A stretch of DNA of 18,589 nt from an uncultured Eubacteriales bacterium (GCA_900546685.1 UREB01000009.1:1-18589); one strand, 5' to 3'. Numbered from the stretch's first letter, positions 1 to 7,211 are shown. Made by a program: numbers and translations. The notes: a model not told the origin generated them from the sequence alone.

Positions 1-10
1 TATGTAGGTA

Positions 11-817
11 TTGCATATATCTGCCTGTCATGAGCCGACGGATAGCGGGCTCATTCGTCATGTCGTGATCCGCCACAATGAACTGGGGCAATTTCTTGTC
101 TGTCTCGTATCGGTAAAACCGCTGCCACATGCAGATAAACTGGCCGCTATGCTGCAAGCTGAGCCAGGATATTGCGGGCTGGTAGAAAACATCAATCCCG
201 ATAAGACCAACGTTATTTTTGGCGCTGTAGAGCATCTGTTGGATGGGCAGTCTACGCTTCCCATCACCCTTTGTGGGTTAAAGTTTGAAGTGTCCGTCCG
301 TTCGTTTTTCCAGGTCAATCTTTCCCAGGCGGAGCGCCTGTATCAATGCGCCCTTTCCCGGGCTATGCTGACGGGACAGGAAACCGTGGTGGATGCTTAC
401 TGCGGCGTAGGCTCAATGTCTCTTTTGTTTGCACAGCAGGCTAGGCGCGTCATCGGTATAGAATGTGTTGCGCCGGCGGTGGCAAATGCCAAGCATAACG
501 CTAGCATCAATGGGCTGGAAAACGCTTCATTTATCTGCGATTATGCTGAAAAGGCACTGCCGCACCTTTGTCGTGAGGGCTTAGCGCCGGATGTGCTGCT
601 GCTTGATCCGCCCCGCAAGGGCTGCGACCGGGCGGTTTTAGACGCCGCCATTCAAAGCGGCGTGCCTCGTATCGTCTATGTCTCTTGTGACCCAGCCACC
701 CAAGCTAGGGATGCTGCGATCCTCGCGGAGGCCGGCTATCGCATCAGCGATGTACAAGGAGTGGATATGTTTTGCCAAACTCCCCATGTGGAAACAGTTT
801 GTCATTTCATGCGATAG
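11..817 (+). CDS. rlmD: 23S rRNA (uracil-5-)-methyltransferase, RlmD/RumA type, 3' part only
   Basis: This is the C-terminal two thirds of a SAM-dependent enzyme that methylates a uracil of 23S rRNA at C5. Visible motifs, numbered from the TTG at 11, are SFFQVN near residue 98, the SAM-binding VVDAYCGVGSMSLLFA at 126-141, LLLDPPRKGCD at 196-206, and the catalytic cysteine loop VSCDPATQARD with C226. The end, VDMFCQTPHVETV, is typical of the family. Complete members are about 400-460 residues, so the TRAM and N-terminal parts lie upstream of the window. The frame is closed by a TAG at 5-7, although residues just downstream (SACHEPTDSGLIRHVVIR) still match the middle of the family. The TTG at 11 is therefore unlikely to be a true start, and a frameshift or sequence error near 12-20 is more likely. 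The next gene follows with an 18-base gap. Function is confident; whether the gene is intact is not. Confidence 0.88.
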   Translation: MHISACHEPTDSGLIRHVVIRHNELGQFLVCLVSVKPLPHADKLAAMLQAEPGYCGLVENINPDKTNVIFGAVEHLLDGQSTLPITLCGLKFEVSVRSFFQVNLSQAERLYQCALSRAMLTGQETVVDAYCGVGSMSLLFAQQARRVIGIECVAPAVANAKHNASINGLENASFICDYAEKALPHLCREGLAPDVLLLDPPRKGCDRAVLDAAIQSGVPRIVYVSCDPATQARDAAILAEAGYRISDVQGVDMFCQTPHVETVCHFMR

Positions 818-821
818 GAGG
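816..821 (+). promoter_or_regulatory. Ribosome binding site of trmO
   Basis: AGGAGG begins inside the rlmD stop codon (TAG at 815-817). It lies 13 bases before the ATG at 835, a slightly long spacing. It supports that ATG over upstream in-frame starts, and over an ATT at 823. Confidence 0.65.
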
Positions 822-834
822 AATTGTAACTCAT

Positions 835-1515
835 ATGAAGGTCATTGCCCATATCCACACAGATTTCCCTGAAAAGTTCGGTATTCCGCGGCAAAGCGGC
901 CTAGTAGAATCCTTGCAAGGCCGCATCGTTTTTGAACCCCCTTATCGCAACCCTGAGGCCCTGCGCGGGTTGGAGGCCTTTTCGCATATCTGGCTCATTT
1001 GGGAGTTTTCACAATCTGTTCGGCAGACATGGTCTCCCACCGTACGTCCTCCGCGTCTGGGGGGCAATGCCCGTATGGGGGTATTTGCTACCCGTTCCCC
1101 CTTTCGGCCCAATCCCATCGGCCTGTCCTGTGTACGGCTGGAAAAAATTCAATACACTTCTCATTTGGGGCCCGTTTTGCATGTGTTGGGCGCAGATATG
1201 GTGGATGGTACGCCCCTTTATGACATTAAGCCCTATTTGCCCTTTACCGATAGCCATCCTAAGGCGTCCTCTGGCTTTGCCGAGGAAAGGCTATCTTATG
1301 CATTGGAAGTAAATTTCCCTAAAGAGCATTTTGAGAAAGTGCCAGTCCAGTATCAAAAAGCGCTCACAGAGCTTCTCGCTCAAGACCCTAGGCCTTCCTA
1401 TCAACGGGATGCAGCGCGGATTTATGGCCTTTCTTTTGCTGGGATGGAGGTACGCTTTACCGTTTCCGGCCGGGTATTGACGGTATGCGGCATCTCCTTT
1501 TCTGCTCCATTTTAA
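835..1515 (+). CDS. trmO: tRNA (N6-threonylcarbamoyladenosine(37)-N6)-methyltransferase TrmO (TsaA/YaeB family)
   Basis: The 226-residue product matches TrmO, which uses SAM to methylate the t6A base at position 37 of threonine tRNAs. Diagnostic motifs are FGIPRQSGL (15-23), LRGLEAFSHIWLIW (43-56), RPPRLGGN (71-78), GVFATRSPFRPNPIGLS (82-98) and DGTPLYDIKPYLPF (124-137). A C-terminal extension with PRPSYQRD and YGLSFAGMEVRF corresponds to the second domain of full-length YaeB-type proteins. I chose ATG 835 because of the AGGAGG at 816-821 and because family members begin just before this point. It follows rlmD by 17 bases and is probably co-transcribed with it, so two RNA methyltransferases sit together. 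No obvious terminator follows. Family assignment is firm; the reaction is inferred from the family. Confidence 0.92.
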   Translation: MKVIAHIHTDFPEKFGIPRQSGLVESLQGRIVFEPPYRNPEALRGLEAFSHIWLIWEFSQSVRQTWSPTVRPPRLGGNARMGVFATRSPFRPNPIGLSCVRLEKIQYTSHLGPVLHVLGADMVDGTPLYDIKPYLPFTDSHPKASSGFAEERLSYALEVNFPKEHFEKVPVQYQKALTELLAQDPRPSYQRDAARIYGLSFAGMEVRFTVSGRVLTVCGISFSAPF

Positions 1516-1545
1516 GAAATGATGGTTAATTTATTTATATGTTTA

Positions 1546-1554
1546 TGCTATAAT
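1546..1554 (+). promoter_or_regulatory. Extended -10 promoter element
   Basis: TGC directly precedes a perfect TATAAT (1549-1554). The -35 position at 17 bases (1526-1531, TTAATT) is weak, as is common for extended -10 promoters. It would drive a transcript with a leader of about 330 bases into the gene at 1889. The same 13-base string TATGCTATAATAA recurs before the GNAT gene at 11374-11386. Confidence 0.55.
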
Positions 1555-1667
1555 AAGCAAAAGTTGCCATTTTACCGTGTTTTTTCTGGATTTCGGATCA
1601 AACACTGTTCTTTTTACAGGTATTTGCCGGAACAAAAATCATCCTGGTCAGAAGGGGTGGCATAAAA

Positions 1668-1840
1668 TGCAACCTTGCACGCATGGTTCTTTGTTGCTTT
1701 TCCTTCTTCCTCCCTGCTTTGGAACATCTTTTGATTGCACAAAATCACTGGTGTATTCTCTACCAAAGCCGGCGGGTCTGTTTGTGTTATCTGTAACATT
1801 GATGCTTATCGCTGTCTGTCCGTGCTTGTGCACAGTTTGA
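1668..1840 (+). CDS. Possible small hydrophobic, cysteine-containing peptide in the leader
   Basis: An ATG at 1668, preceded by a purine-rich AAGGGGTGG (1652-1660), opens a frame of about 57 residues. It contains a hydrophobic run (LLLFLLPPCF), a second near the C-terminus (GLFVLSVTLMLIAVC), and six cysteines. I recognise no family. It lies between a good promoter and the HTH-cyclase-like gene, and its stop codon falls inside a possible attenuator hairpin, so it could be a leader peptide or a small membrane protein. It could equally be a chance open frame: the region is T-rich and such frames are naturally hydrophobic. Confidence 0.22.
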
Positions 1841-1860
1841 ATGGGCAGCTTTTTCTTTTT
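1811..1860 (+). terminator. Possible attenuator/terminator in the leader
   Basis: GCTGTC (1811-1816) can pair with GGCAGC (1844-1849) with one G-U pair. It encloses an inner hairpin GTGC-TTGT-GCAC (1822-1833). The outer stem is followed at once by TTTTTCTTTTT. Position between promoter and gene suggests attenuation, but the stem is short and interrupted, so this is tentative. Confidence 0.3.
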
Positions 1861-1888
1861 ATTCTCTGCGGAAACAAAAGGGGGAGCC

Positions 1889-2710
1889 ATGAGCGGTTCT
1901 TGGAAGGACATTACAAAGGAAACTTTGCGTCACTATTATTGTGACAAGCATATGAGCGATCAACAAATTGGGGCGCTATTCAACGTAACACGCAATCAAG
2001 TATCCTACAAGCGGCGATATTATCATATTACGCGTAAAGATGCGCTGCCGGTGTACAATGAAAAGATCATCGCTTATATACGTATTTTAGGCTTTAACAG
2101 AATGATGCAGGACGCTACCAAACACCGGCGTATCAATCAGCTATTACATGTGCCGTTCCACCTATTGCGCCACGACCACGATTACAAGGATATCCATGTA
2201 TCTTTTTTTGGCAGCGTGATTGTGCTTTCTACTGATCATACGTCGATAGAAAGCTTTGATCGTATCTATCGATATGTATCGCTATTGACACAGTCCTATC
2301 TAGCGTATTATGGGGTTTTGCTTCGCGGTGCGATCTGTATCGGGCACTTATATCATGATGACCAGTTTGTCTTTGGCCCTGCTTTTGCCAAGGCGCAATC
2401 CATGGAGAAAAATGTAGCGCGTTTTCCCCGCATCATCATCGACGCCAGCGATCTGCATATAGGTCTAAGAAGCCATCATGCGAAGAATAAAAACCAAATC
2501 AAAGATCGCTTTATCTTTTCCGATGACGGATATTATTATCTGGATTGTTTTTATAACAACAAAAAACAGCATAATAATTTGATTTTACAGCGGGCTAAGG
2601 GGCATTTGAGCAGCATATCCGTTGAAAACCAGCACGATTACGAAAAGATTGTCTGGATGAAAAAAGAACTGGAGCGTCCCAATCCACCCAAAACAAGGGA
2701 GTCTTATTGA
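1889..2710 (+). CDS. HTH protein fused to a class III nucleotidyl-cyclase-like domain, apparently catalytically degenerate
   Basis: The 273-residue protein starts at ATG 1889 behind GGGGGAG. Residues about 8-48 look like a helix-turn-helix (SDQQIGALFNVTRNQVSYKRR). Residues about 57-190 resemble the class III cyclase-like domain of many uncharacterised bacterial proteins and of Pycsar-type cyclases, with LLRGAICIGHLYHDD (144-158), FVFGPAFAKAQSME (160-173) and FPRIIID (179-185). In that family, as I remember it, the first metal-binding Asp lies in a strand like FIDILGF and the second in FSDSI. Here these read YIRILGF (R65) and FFGSV (G108), so both acids appear to be lost. The domain may therefore bind a nucleotide or act as a scaffold rather than catalyse. 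The stop TGA overlaps the next ATG by one base (TGATG), so it is translationally coupled to the RsmF-type gene. The actual ligand and role are unknown. Confidence 0.6.
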   Translation: MSGSWKDITKETLRHYYCDKHMSDQQIGALFNVTRNQVSYKRRYYHITRKDALPVYNEKIIAYIRILGFNRMMQDATKHRRINQLLHVPFHLLRHDHDYKDIHVSFFGSVIVLSTDHTSIESFDRIYRYVSLLTQSYLAYYGVLLRGAICIGHLYHDDQFVFGPAFAKAQSMEKNVARFPRIIIDASDLHIGLRSHHAKNKNQIKDRFIFSDDGYYYLDCFYNNKKQHNNLILQRAKGHLSSISVENQHDYEKIVWMKKELERPNPPKTRESY

Positions 2711-4077
2711 TGTGTTGCTATCCATCCGATTTTGAAGCCAAATTCCGGACGCTCCTTGCCGACCAGGCAGACGCCTTCTTTCAAAGCCTCGCACAGCCAA
2801 GCGTGCAGGGGCTGAGGGTCAATCTATGCAAAACGAGTGCAAACGCTTTTCTCGCGGACAGCGGATTGTCGTTGACCTCTGTACCTTGGTGCGCCGAGGG
2901 GTTTTATGTGGAAAATCCGGCCCAGCGACCAGGCAAGCATCCCTACCATGAAGCGGGCGTATATTATCTGCAAGATCCCAGCGCCATGGCGCCGGTTACG
3001 CTGTTGGCGCCCAGGGTTGGCGATCGCGTATTGGATCTTTGTGCGGCGCCAGGCGGCAAAAGCACACAGATTGCAGCCCTCACTGGAGTTGACGGCTTTT
3101 TGCTTGCCAACGAAATCCATCCTCAGCGCAGCCGACAGCTTTCTCAGAATATAGAGCGCATGGGCTTTGCCAACACCATCGTATCCAATGAATCGCCGGC
3201 GCATTTGGCTGCCCGCTTGCCTGGATTCTTTGACAAGATATTGGTAGATGCGCCCTGCTCCGGCGAGGGAATGTTCCGAAAAAAACAAGAGGCCCGGCAG
3301 CATTGGAGCGCAAAAAACGTCCTATTTTGCCATGATCGCCAGTTGGAAATTTTGGCGCAAGCCGCCATCATGCTTCGGCGTGGAGGCCGTTTGGTCTATT
3401 CCACCTGCACATTTTCCCCAGAGGAAGATGAGCAAACCATCGTCGATTTTCTTTCCCTGCATGCGGAATTTGAGATTGAAGAACAGCCGGCTTTCTTTTT
3501 TGATGCCGGGCAGCCCTCCTGGGCGCATCCTGCGCTGCCCCAGCTTGTGCATACGCACCGGCTATGGCCGCATCGCCAGCGCGGTGAAGGGCATTTCGTC
3601 GCTGTGCTACGCAAATCTACATCGGCACACCTGGCCCGTACAAAGGCGCCGTCCGGTAAGTGGGTCTCAAAGATGCCTACAGCTTATGCGGCGTTTGCAG
3701 GTCAGTTCATTGTCAACGCTCCGTCAGGCCCGTTTTTGCTTTTTGGAGAGCATCTATACCAACCTCCCTGCCAAGCACCCTCTTTGGATGGCCTAAGGAT
3801 TCTGCGTCCCGGGCTCCATTTAGGGCGCATTGTTAAAAACCGCTTTGAGCCTTCCCATGCTCTTTCTCATTCTCTTATGCCGAGGCAGGCGCGCACCCTA
3901 TACACGCTCTCTCCGGATGGGCCGGAGGTCGAACGCTATCTGAGAGGCGATGCGCTTTCTTTTGATCAAGGAATGGGTTGGTGCCTCGTATGTGTAGGCC
4001 GCTTCCCGTTGGGATGGGGCAAGGCCTCGGACGGCCAGCTGAAAAATCATTTCCCCAAAGGGCTTAGATGGCTTTGA
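2710..4077 (+). CDS. RsmF/NOL1-NOP2-Sun family RNA m5C methyltransferase
   Basis: The 455-residue product is a SAM-dependent RNA cytosine-5 methyltransferase. Motif I is LDLCAAPGGKST (108-119). The two catalytic cysteines are C183 in DAPCSGEGMFRK and C233 in YSTCTFSPEE. FDKILVDAPCS is motif IV. Residues from about 300 to the end match the PUA-like C-terminal part of RsmF/YebU-type proteins, ending FPKGLRWL. Start ATG 2710 overlaps the upstream stop by one base and has AAGGGAG at 2694-2700; a TTG at 2707 is an alternative. Length fits the family. The likely substrate is 16S rRNA, but tRNA cannot be excluded from sequence. No terminator is obvious downstream. Confidence 0.9.
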   Translation: MCCYPSDFEAKFRTLLADQADAFFQSLAQPSVQGLRVNLCKTSANAFLADSGLSLTSVPWCAEGFYVENPAQRPGKHPYHEAGVYYLQDPSAMAPVTLLAPRVGDRVLDLCAAPGGKSTQIAALTGVDGFLLANEIHPQRSRQLSQNIERMGFANTIVSNESPAHLAARLPGFFDKILVDAPCSGEGMFRKKQEARQHWSAKNVLFCHDRQLEILAQAAIMLRRGGRLVYSTCTFSPEEDEQTIVDFLSLHAEFEIEEQPAFFFDAGQPSWAHPALPQLVHTHRLWPHRQRGEGHFVAVLRKSTSAHLARTKAPSGKWVSKMPTAYAAFAGQFIVNAPSGPFLLFGEHLYQPPCQAPSLDGLRILRPGLHLGRIVKNRFEPSHALSHSLMPRQARTLYTLSPDGPEVERYLRGDALSFDQGMGWCLVCVGRFPLGWGKASDGQLKNHFPKGLRWL

Positions 4078-4173
4078 CCGTTCTGCGCATATGGATCGTT
4101 ACTTTTGGATAAGCTGGTTACAAAAAAATCACTGGTTTCTCTTTATGTGGAAATGTGTTTTAATACCTAATAA

Positions 4174-4200
4174 GCTTTCAGCTGGCATCCATGTGAAAGC
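4174..4200. repeat. Inverted repeat in the leader of the glycosyltransferase gene
   Basis: GCTTTCA (4174-4180) and TGAAAGC (4194-4200) form perfect 7-base arms around a 13-base loop. No T-run follows on either strand, so it is not a standard terminator. It could be an operator or a 5' UTR hairpin of the lipid operon. It lies 58 bases before the TTG start. The rest of 4078-4257 shows nothing certain. Confidence 0.3.
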
Positions 4201-4257
4201 AAATTTATCAACAGACACAGAGCAGTATGCCTGTGTGCTGATTAGAAAGAAGCAAAT

Positions 4258-5388
4258 TTGAAAGTACTTATACTATCCTGCAATACGGGACAAGGGCATA
4301 ATTCGGCTGGCAAAGCGTTGTTTGAATGCTTTACGCACAGCGGTATCCCTTGTGAGATGAAAGATGCGCTGTCCTTTGCCGGCGAAAAGGCCTCCCGTCT
4401 TGTATCCAGCGGCTATATCAATATGGCAACTCATGCACCCAATCTATTCCGCTGTCTATATGCGGCCGGCGGCTTGGTGAGCACTTCACGCTCCAAATCG
4501 CCCGTCTATTGGGCAAATGTCAGTTATACCGATGCCCTGCATCGGTACATCCTCGACAAGGGGTTTGATACCATTATAACGCCTCATCTGTTTCCGGCCG
4601 AGGCTCTAACGCATCTGCTGCGCAAGCACGGCCTTGCCGCCCGTTGCTACGCTGTTGCTACGGATTATACCTGCATCCCCTTCTGGGAGGAAACGGAGCT
4701 GCATGGGTATTTTATTCCGCATCGGGACCTCATTCCGGAATTTGTGGAAAAGGGGCTGCCCCGCGAACGGCTATTTCCCCTGGGCATCCCGGTATCGTCC
4801 AGATTTGCACAGCATACCAGCCAAAAGCAAGCACGGCATAGCCTGGGCCTGCCGGAAGAGGGAAAGCTTTTTCTGATGATGAGCGGAAGCATGGGATTCG
4901 GCAATCTCGAAGACCTTTTGGCCCGTCTGCTGCGGCTTTGTCTGCGCGGCGAGCATATCCTTGTTCTGGGCGGCACCAATGAGCGGATGAAGCAACGCTT
5001 ACGAACACGTTACGGAGGCCATCCCCAAGTCAGCATTTTGGACTTTACAACACAGGTGCCTTTGTATATGGACGCATGCGATCTTGTCTTTACAAAGCCA
5101 GGTGGCTTGACCAGTACAGAGGCGGCAGTGAAAAACCTCCCGCTGGTGCATACAGCGCCCATTCCGGGCTGCGAAACCAAAAATGCGCGGTTTTTCCAGC
5201 AGCATTTGCTTTCCATTTCGGAAAAAAATCCGGATACGCTGTTGAATCAGGCCTATGCGCTGGCATATGATGAGGCGGCCCAGCGCACTATGCTGGCAGC
5301 GCAGCGTAAGCACATTCCCCGCAATGCTGCCGAGCAGATCTACCGGCATATTGTCAGCGAAACCATGCTCAAGGAGCGAGCAGTATGA
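4258..5388 (+). CDS. GT28 glycosyltransferase, MGDG synthase/UgtP type (diacylglycerol glycosyltransferase)
   Basis: The 376-residue protein matches monogalactosyl/monoglucosyl-diacylglycerol synthases, which transfer a sugar from a UDP-sugar to diacylglycerol at the inner face of the membrane. The N-terminus MKVLILSCNTGQGHNSAGKA (1-20) is the typical MGDG-synthase acceptor-domain signature. TPHLFPAEAL, VATDYTCIPFW and LGIPVSSRF follow. The C-terminal donor half has LMMSGSMGFGN, ILVLGGTN and KPGGLTSTEAAVKNLPLV. No signal peptide is present, as expected for a peripheral enzyme. The start is TTG at 4258 with only a weak purine stretch before it (AGAAAGAAG), but the conserved N-terminus fixes it. 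The stop overlaps the next gene's start (ATGA), so the two are coupled. Glucose or galactose donor cannot be decided from sequence. Confidence 0.88.
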   Translation: MKVLILSCNTGQGHNSAGKALFECFTHSGIPCEMKDALSFAGEKASRLVSSGYINMATHAPNLFRCLYAAGGLVSTSRSKSPVYWANVSYTDALHRYILDKGFDTIITPHLFPAEALTHLLRKHGLAARCYAVATDYTCIPFWEETELHGYFIPHRDLIPEFVEKGLPRERLFPLGIPVSSRFAQHTSQKQARHSLGLPEEGKLFLMMSGSMGFGNLEDLLARLLRLCLRGEHILVLGGTNERMKQRLRTRYGGHPQVSILDFTTQVPLYMDACDLVFTKPGGLTSTEAAVKNLPLVHTAPIPGCETKNARFFQQHLLSISEKNPDTLLNQAYALAYDEAAQRTMLAAQRKHIPRNAAEQIYRHIVSETMLKERAV

Positions 5389-6005
5389 TCTTATCGTATT
5401 TATTTCATATTTTCATAGGGTTTTTATCCGGCAGCATTTTATACAGCTATCTATGGCCCAAATGGATCTGCCATATAGATATTACACAGCTTAGCGACGA
5501 CCATAACCCCGGCACCTTTAACGCCATGAAACTGGCAGGGCCCCGGGTGGGTATTTTGTGTCTGGTTTGCGATGTGTGCAAGGGGTTCTTCCCTCTATGG
5601 TTTGCCTCCAAGGCGCTCTCCTGGCAGCATCCGCTGTTTGCCGTTGTGCTGGCCGCTCCTGTGTTTGGGCATGCGTATTCCCCGTTTTTCCATGGGCGCG
5701 GCGGCAAGGCCATTGCCGTCAGCTTTGGCTGTCTGTTGGGGCTATGGCCGTTTTGTAACTTACTCGTGCTATTGGCAGGATTCTATTTGTTTTTCTCGCT
5801 GGTCGTCGTCATACATCCGCATCGGCTCCGGACGGTTTGGGTCTATCGCCCCTTTGCGTTTTCCTGTTGGTTCTTCGTCCCCTTCGCTGCCCTTTCGCTG
5901 GGCAGTCTGCTCATTGCGGCGGTAGTAATTTTGAAAAATTCCTATGTCCCCGAGCATGAGCAGAGTACTGTATCGCTATGGGGCCGTCCACATGCGGAAA
6001 AATAA
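5385..6005 (+). CDS. PlsY-like membrane acyltransferase paralogue
   Basis: The 206-residue multi-pass membrane protein resembles PlsY, which acylates glycerol-3-phosphate using acyl-phosphate. Matching motifs are LSGSILYSYL (14-23, canonical SGSIPFG), DDHNPGTFNAMKLAG (38-52), LVCDVCKGFFP (60-70) and GHAYSPFFHGRGGKAIAVSFG (95-115). The first motif lacks the usual proline, and the second reads DDHNPGTFN where classical PlsY has SGN-GATN. The C-terminal half is unlike classical PlsY. This looks like the clostridial PlsY paralogue group rather than the housekeeping enzyme. AAGGAG at 5371-5376 and a 4-base ATGA overlap couple it tightly to the diacylglycerol glycosyltransferase. That suggests a joint role in making phosphatidic acid or glycolipid. 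Substrate is inferred. Confidence 0.75.
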   Translation: MILSYLFHIFIGFLSGSILYSYLWPKWICHIDITQLSDDHNPGTFNAMKLAGPRVGILCLVCDVCKGFFPLWFASKALSWQHPLFAVVLAAPVFGHAYSPFFHGRGGKAIAVSFGCLLGLWPFCNLLVLLAGFYLFFSLVVVIHPHRLRTVWVYRPFAFSCWFFVPFAALSLGSLLIAAVVILKNSYVPEHEQSTVSLWGRPHAEK

Positions 6006-6026
6006 AAAGAGCCATATGGCTCTTTT
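6005..6026. terminator. Bidirectional intrinsic terminator
   Basis: AAAAGAGCC and GGCTCTTTT pair perfectly around the loop ATAT, with a T-run on both strands. It lies directly between the convergent PlsY-like gene and the AI-2E permease gene and can serve both. Confidence 0.85.
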
Positions 6027-6027
6027 T

Positions 6028-7173
6028 TTATTTCAACCTTTCCTCTGGCACTGTCTTTTTCCTCAGCTTTTGTTTTGTATTCTGCCCAATCAGTGTATAC
6101 GCCACAGCAAACAACGGAATAAACACCAGCATCCCCAAAACACCAAACGTGCTGCCACCCAGCGTGACCGCCACCAGAACCCACATAGAGGGCAAGCGTA
6201 CCGAATGGCCCACAACGCGCGGGTATACAAGATTTGCCTCTAACTGCTGTAAAGCCAAAAACACCACTATAAACCAAAACGCCTGTATGGGGTTTACCAT
6301 CAGAATGAAAAACGCCCCGAAAATACATCCGATAAAGGCGCCAAAAACGGGAATCAATGCCGTAAACGCCACCAGTACGCCGATGAGCATCGCATATGGA
6401 AATCCCAGCAGCCACAGCGTAACGACAAACATGCAGCCAAGGATCAAGGCCTCCACACACTGACCTGAAAGAAAGCTGGCAAACGTCCGTTCTGTCAGAC
6501 GGCCTATTTCTACGATGTTTTGCGCGCGTCTATCCGGTAAATTGGCATACAACAGCATCTTTGCCTGGCGCACCAAAATTTCCTTTCTGGCCAATAGATA
6601 GACGGCAAAGACAAAACTGATGAAAAAGCTGACCATACCGCTGACAACCGAAACCGTGGCGCTGACAAGTCCGCCCACCAGGTTCAGCGCGCCATGCTGA
6701 AGGAATGTATAAACCTGGTCCAGTACTGCGCTCCAATCAATCTGTAACCCCTCGATCCATTCCACCAGCTGCGGCGTCTTTTGGGCATAAGGCGCCATCC
6801 ATTGCTGTATTCTAGCAAGCCCCTGCGGTATGCTGCTTTTCAGCATTCCAAAGGAATGGGCCAGCTGTGGGAAAATAAATCTTCCAACGGCCCAGAATAC
6901 AACAATCAACAGCACCAGCGTCAGCAGCAGACTCAAAGGCCGCTTAGCTTTTTTCAGCCATCCCTTTTTCACATGTCCAAACAGCTTTGCCTCTAAAAAG
7001 CGCATGGGTACATTGAGAATAAAGGCAATGCATCCTCCTATCAAAAAGGGGGAGACCAAGCCCAGCACGGTGCCTACCGCTCTTCCCACGATATCCAAAT
7101 GCTGCATCGCTGCAAACAGTACGATGGCAAAGGTGAGGATCCCAATGATTTTCTTTGTGGACATCTTTTCCAC
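6028..7173 (-). CDS. AI-2E family transporter (UPF0118 permease)
   Basis: The 381-residue integral membrane protein belongs to the AI-2E transporter family, which includes E. coli TqsA and sodium or lithium proton antiporter-like members. Hydrophobic segments lie near residues 8-23 and 33-54 and at about 81-100. The central LVGGLVSATVSVVSGMVSFF and the C-terminal cluster (ALILGCMFVVTLWLL, LIGVLVAFTALIPVFGAFIG, FWFIVVFLALQQLEANLVYP) contain the conserved PxxG and QQLExNxxxP features. The start is GTG at 7173, set 9 bases from AAGGAGG (complement of 7183-7189); an ATG at 7164 is a poorer fit. It ends inside the shared terminator region. A substrate cannot be assigned: the family name does not prove AI-2 export. 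The gene stands alone. Confidence 0.88.
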   Translation of the reverse strand: MEKMSTKKIIGILTFAIVLFAAMQHLDIVGRAVGTVLGLVSPFLIGGCIAFILNVPMRFLEAKLFGHVKKGWLKKAKRPLSLLLTLVLLIVVFWAVGRFIFPQLAHSFGMLKSSIPQGLARIQQWMAPYAQKTPQLVEWIEGLQIDWSAVLDQVYTFLQHGALNLVGGLVSATVSVVSGMVSFFISFVFAVYLLARKEILVRQAKMLLYANLPDRRAQNIVEIGRLTERTFASFLSGQCVEALILGCMFVVTLWLLGFPYAMLIGVLVAFTALIPVFGAFIGCIFGAFFILMVNPIQAFWFIVVFLALQQLEANLVYPRVVGHSVRLPSMWVLVAVTLGGSTFGVLGMLVFIPLFAVAYTLIGQNTKQKLRKKTVPEERLK

Positions 7174-7205
7174 AGTACTATCCCTCCTTTGGGGGTATTG
7201 TGGTT

Positions 7206-7211
7206 ATTATA
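7206..7211 (-). promoter_or_regulatory. Candidate -10 element of the AI-2E permease gene
   Basis: Read on the minus strand this is a perfect TATAAT, 33 bases upstream of the GTG start. No good -35 hexamer is seen at 16-18 bases, so support is the -10 only. Confidence 0.4.

Larger units (their letters stand above)
1516..1888. other. 373-base leader/intergenic region before the HTH-cyclase-like gene
   Basis: This stretch carries no recognisable conserved gene. It holds a strong extended -10 element (1546-1554), a small hydrophobic ORF (1668-1840) and a compound stem-loop followed by a T-rich tract (1811-1860), listed separately. I do not recognise a known riboswitch class in it. Confidence 0.6.

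Noticed and set aside
1577..1840. An 87-codon frame beginning at 1577
   Set aside because: It has no RBS at that start and no family match; only the shorter version from 1668 has any support and is listed with low confidence.
2824..3303. A 159-codon minus-strand frame inside the RsmF-type gene
   Set aside because: Shadow of a well-supported coding sequence with no motif or RBS.
4078..4257. Possible terminator or riboswitch between the RsmF-type and glycosyltransferase genes
   Set aside because: Only a 7-base inverted repeat and a weak ACACAG/CTGTGT pairing are visible, neither with a T-run; no known riboswitch pattern was seen.
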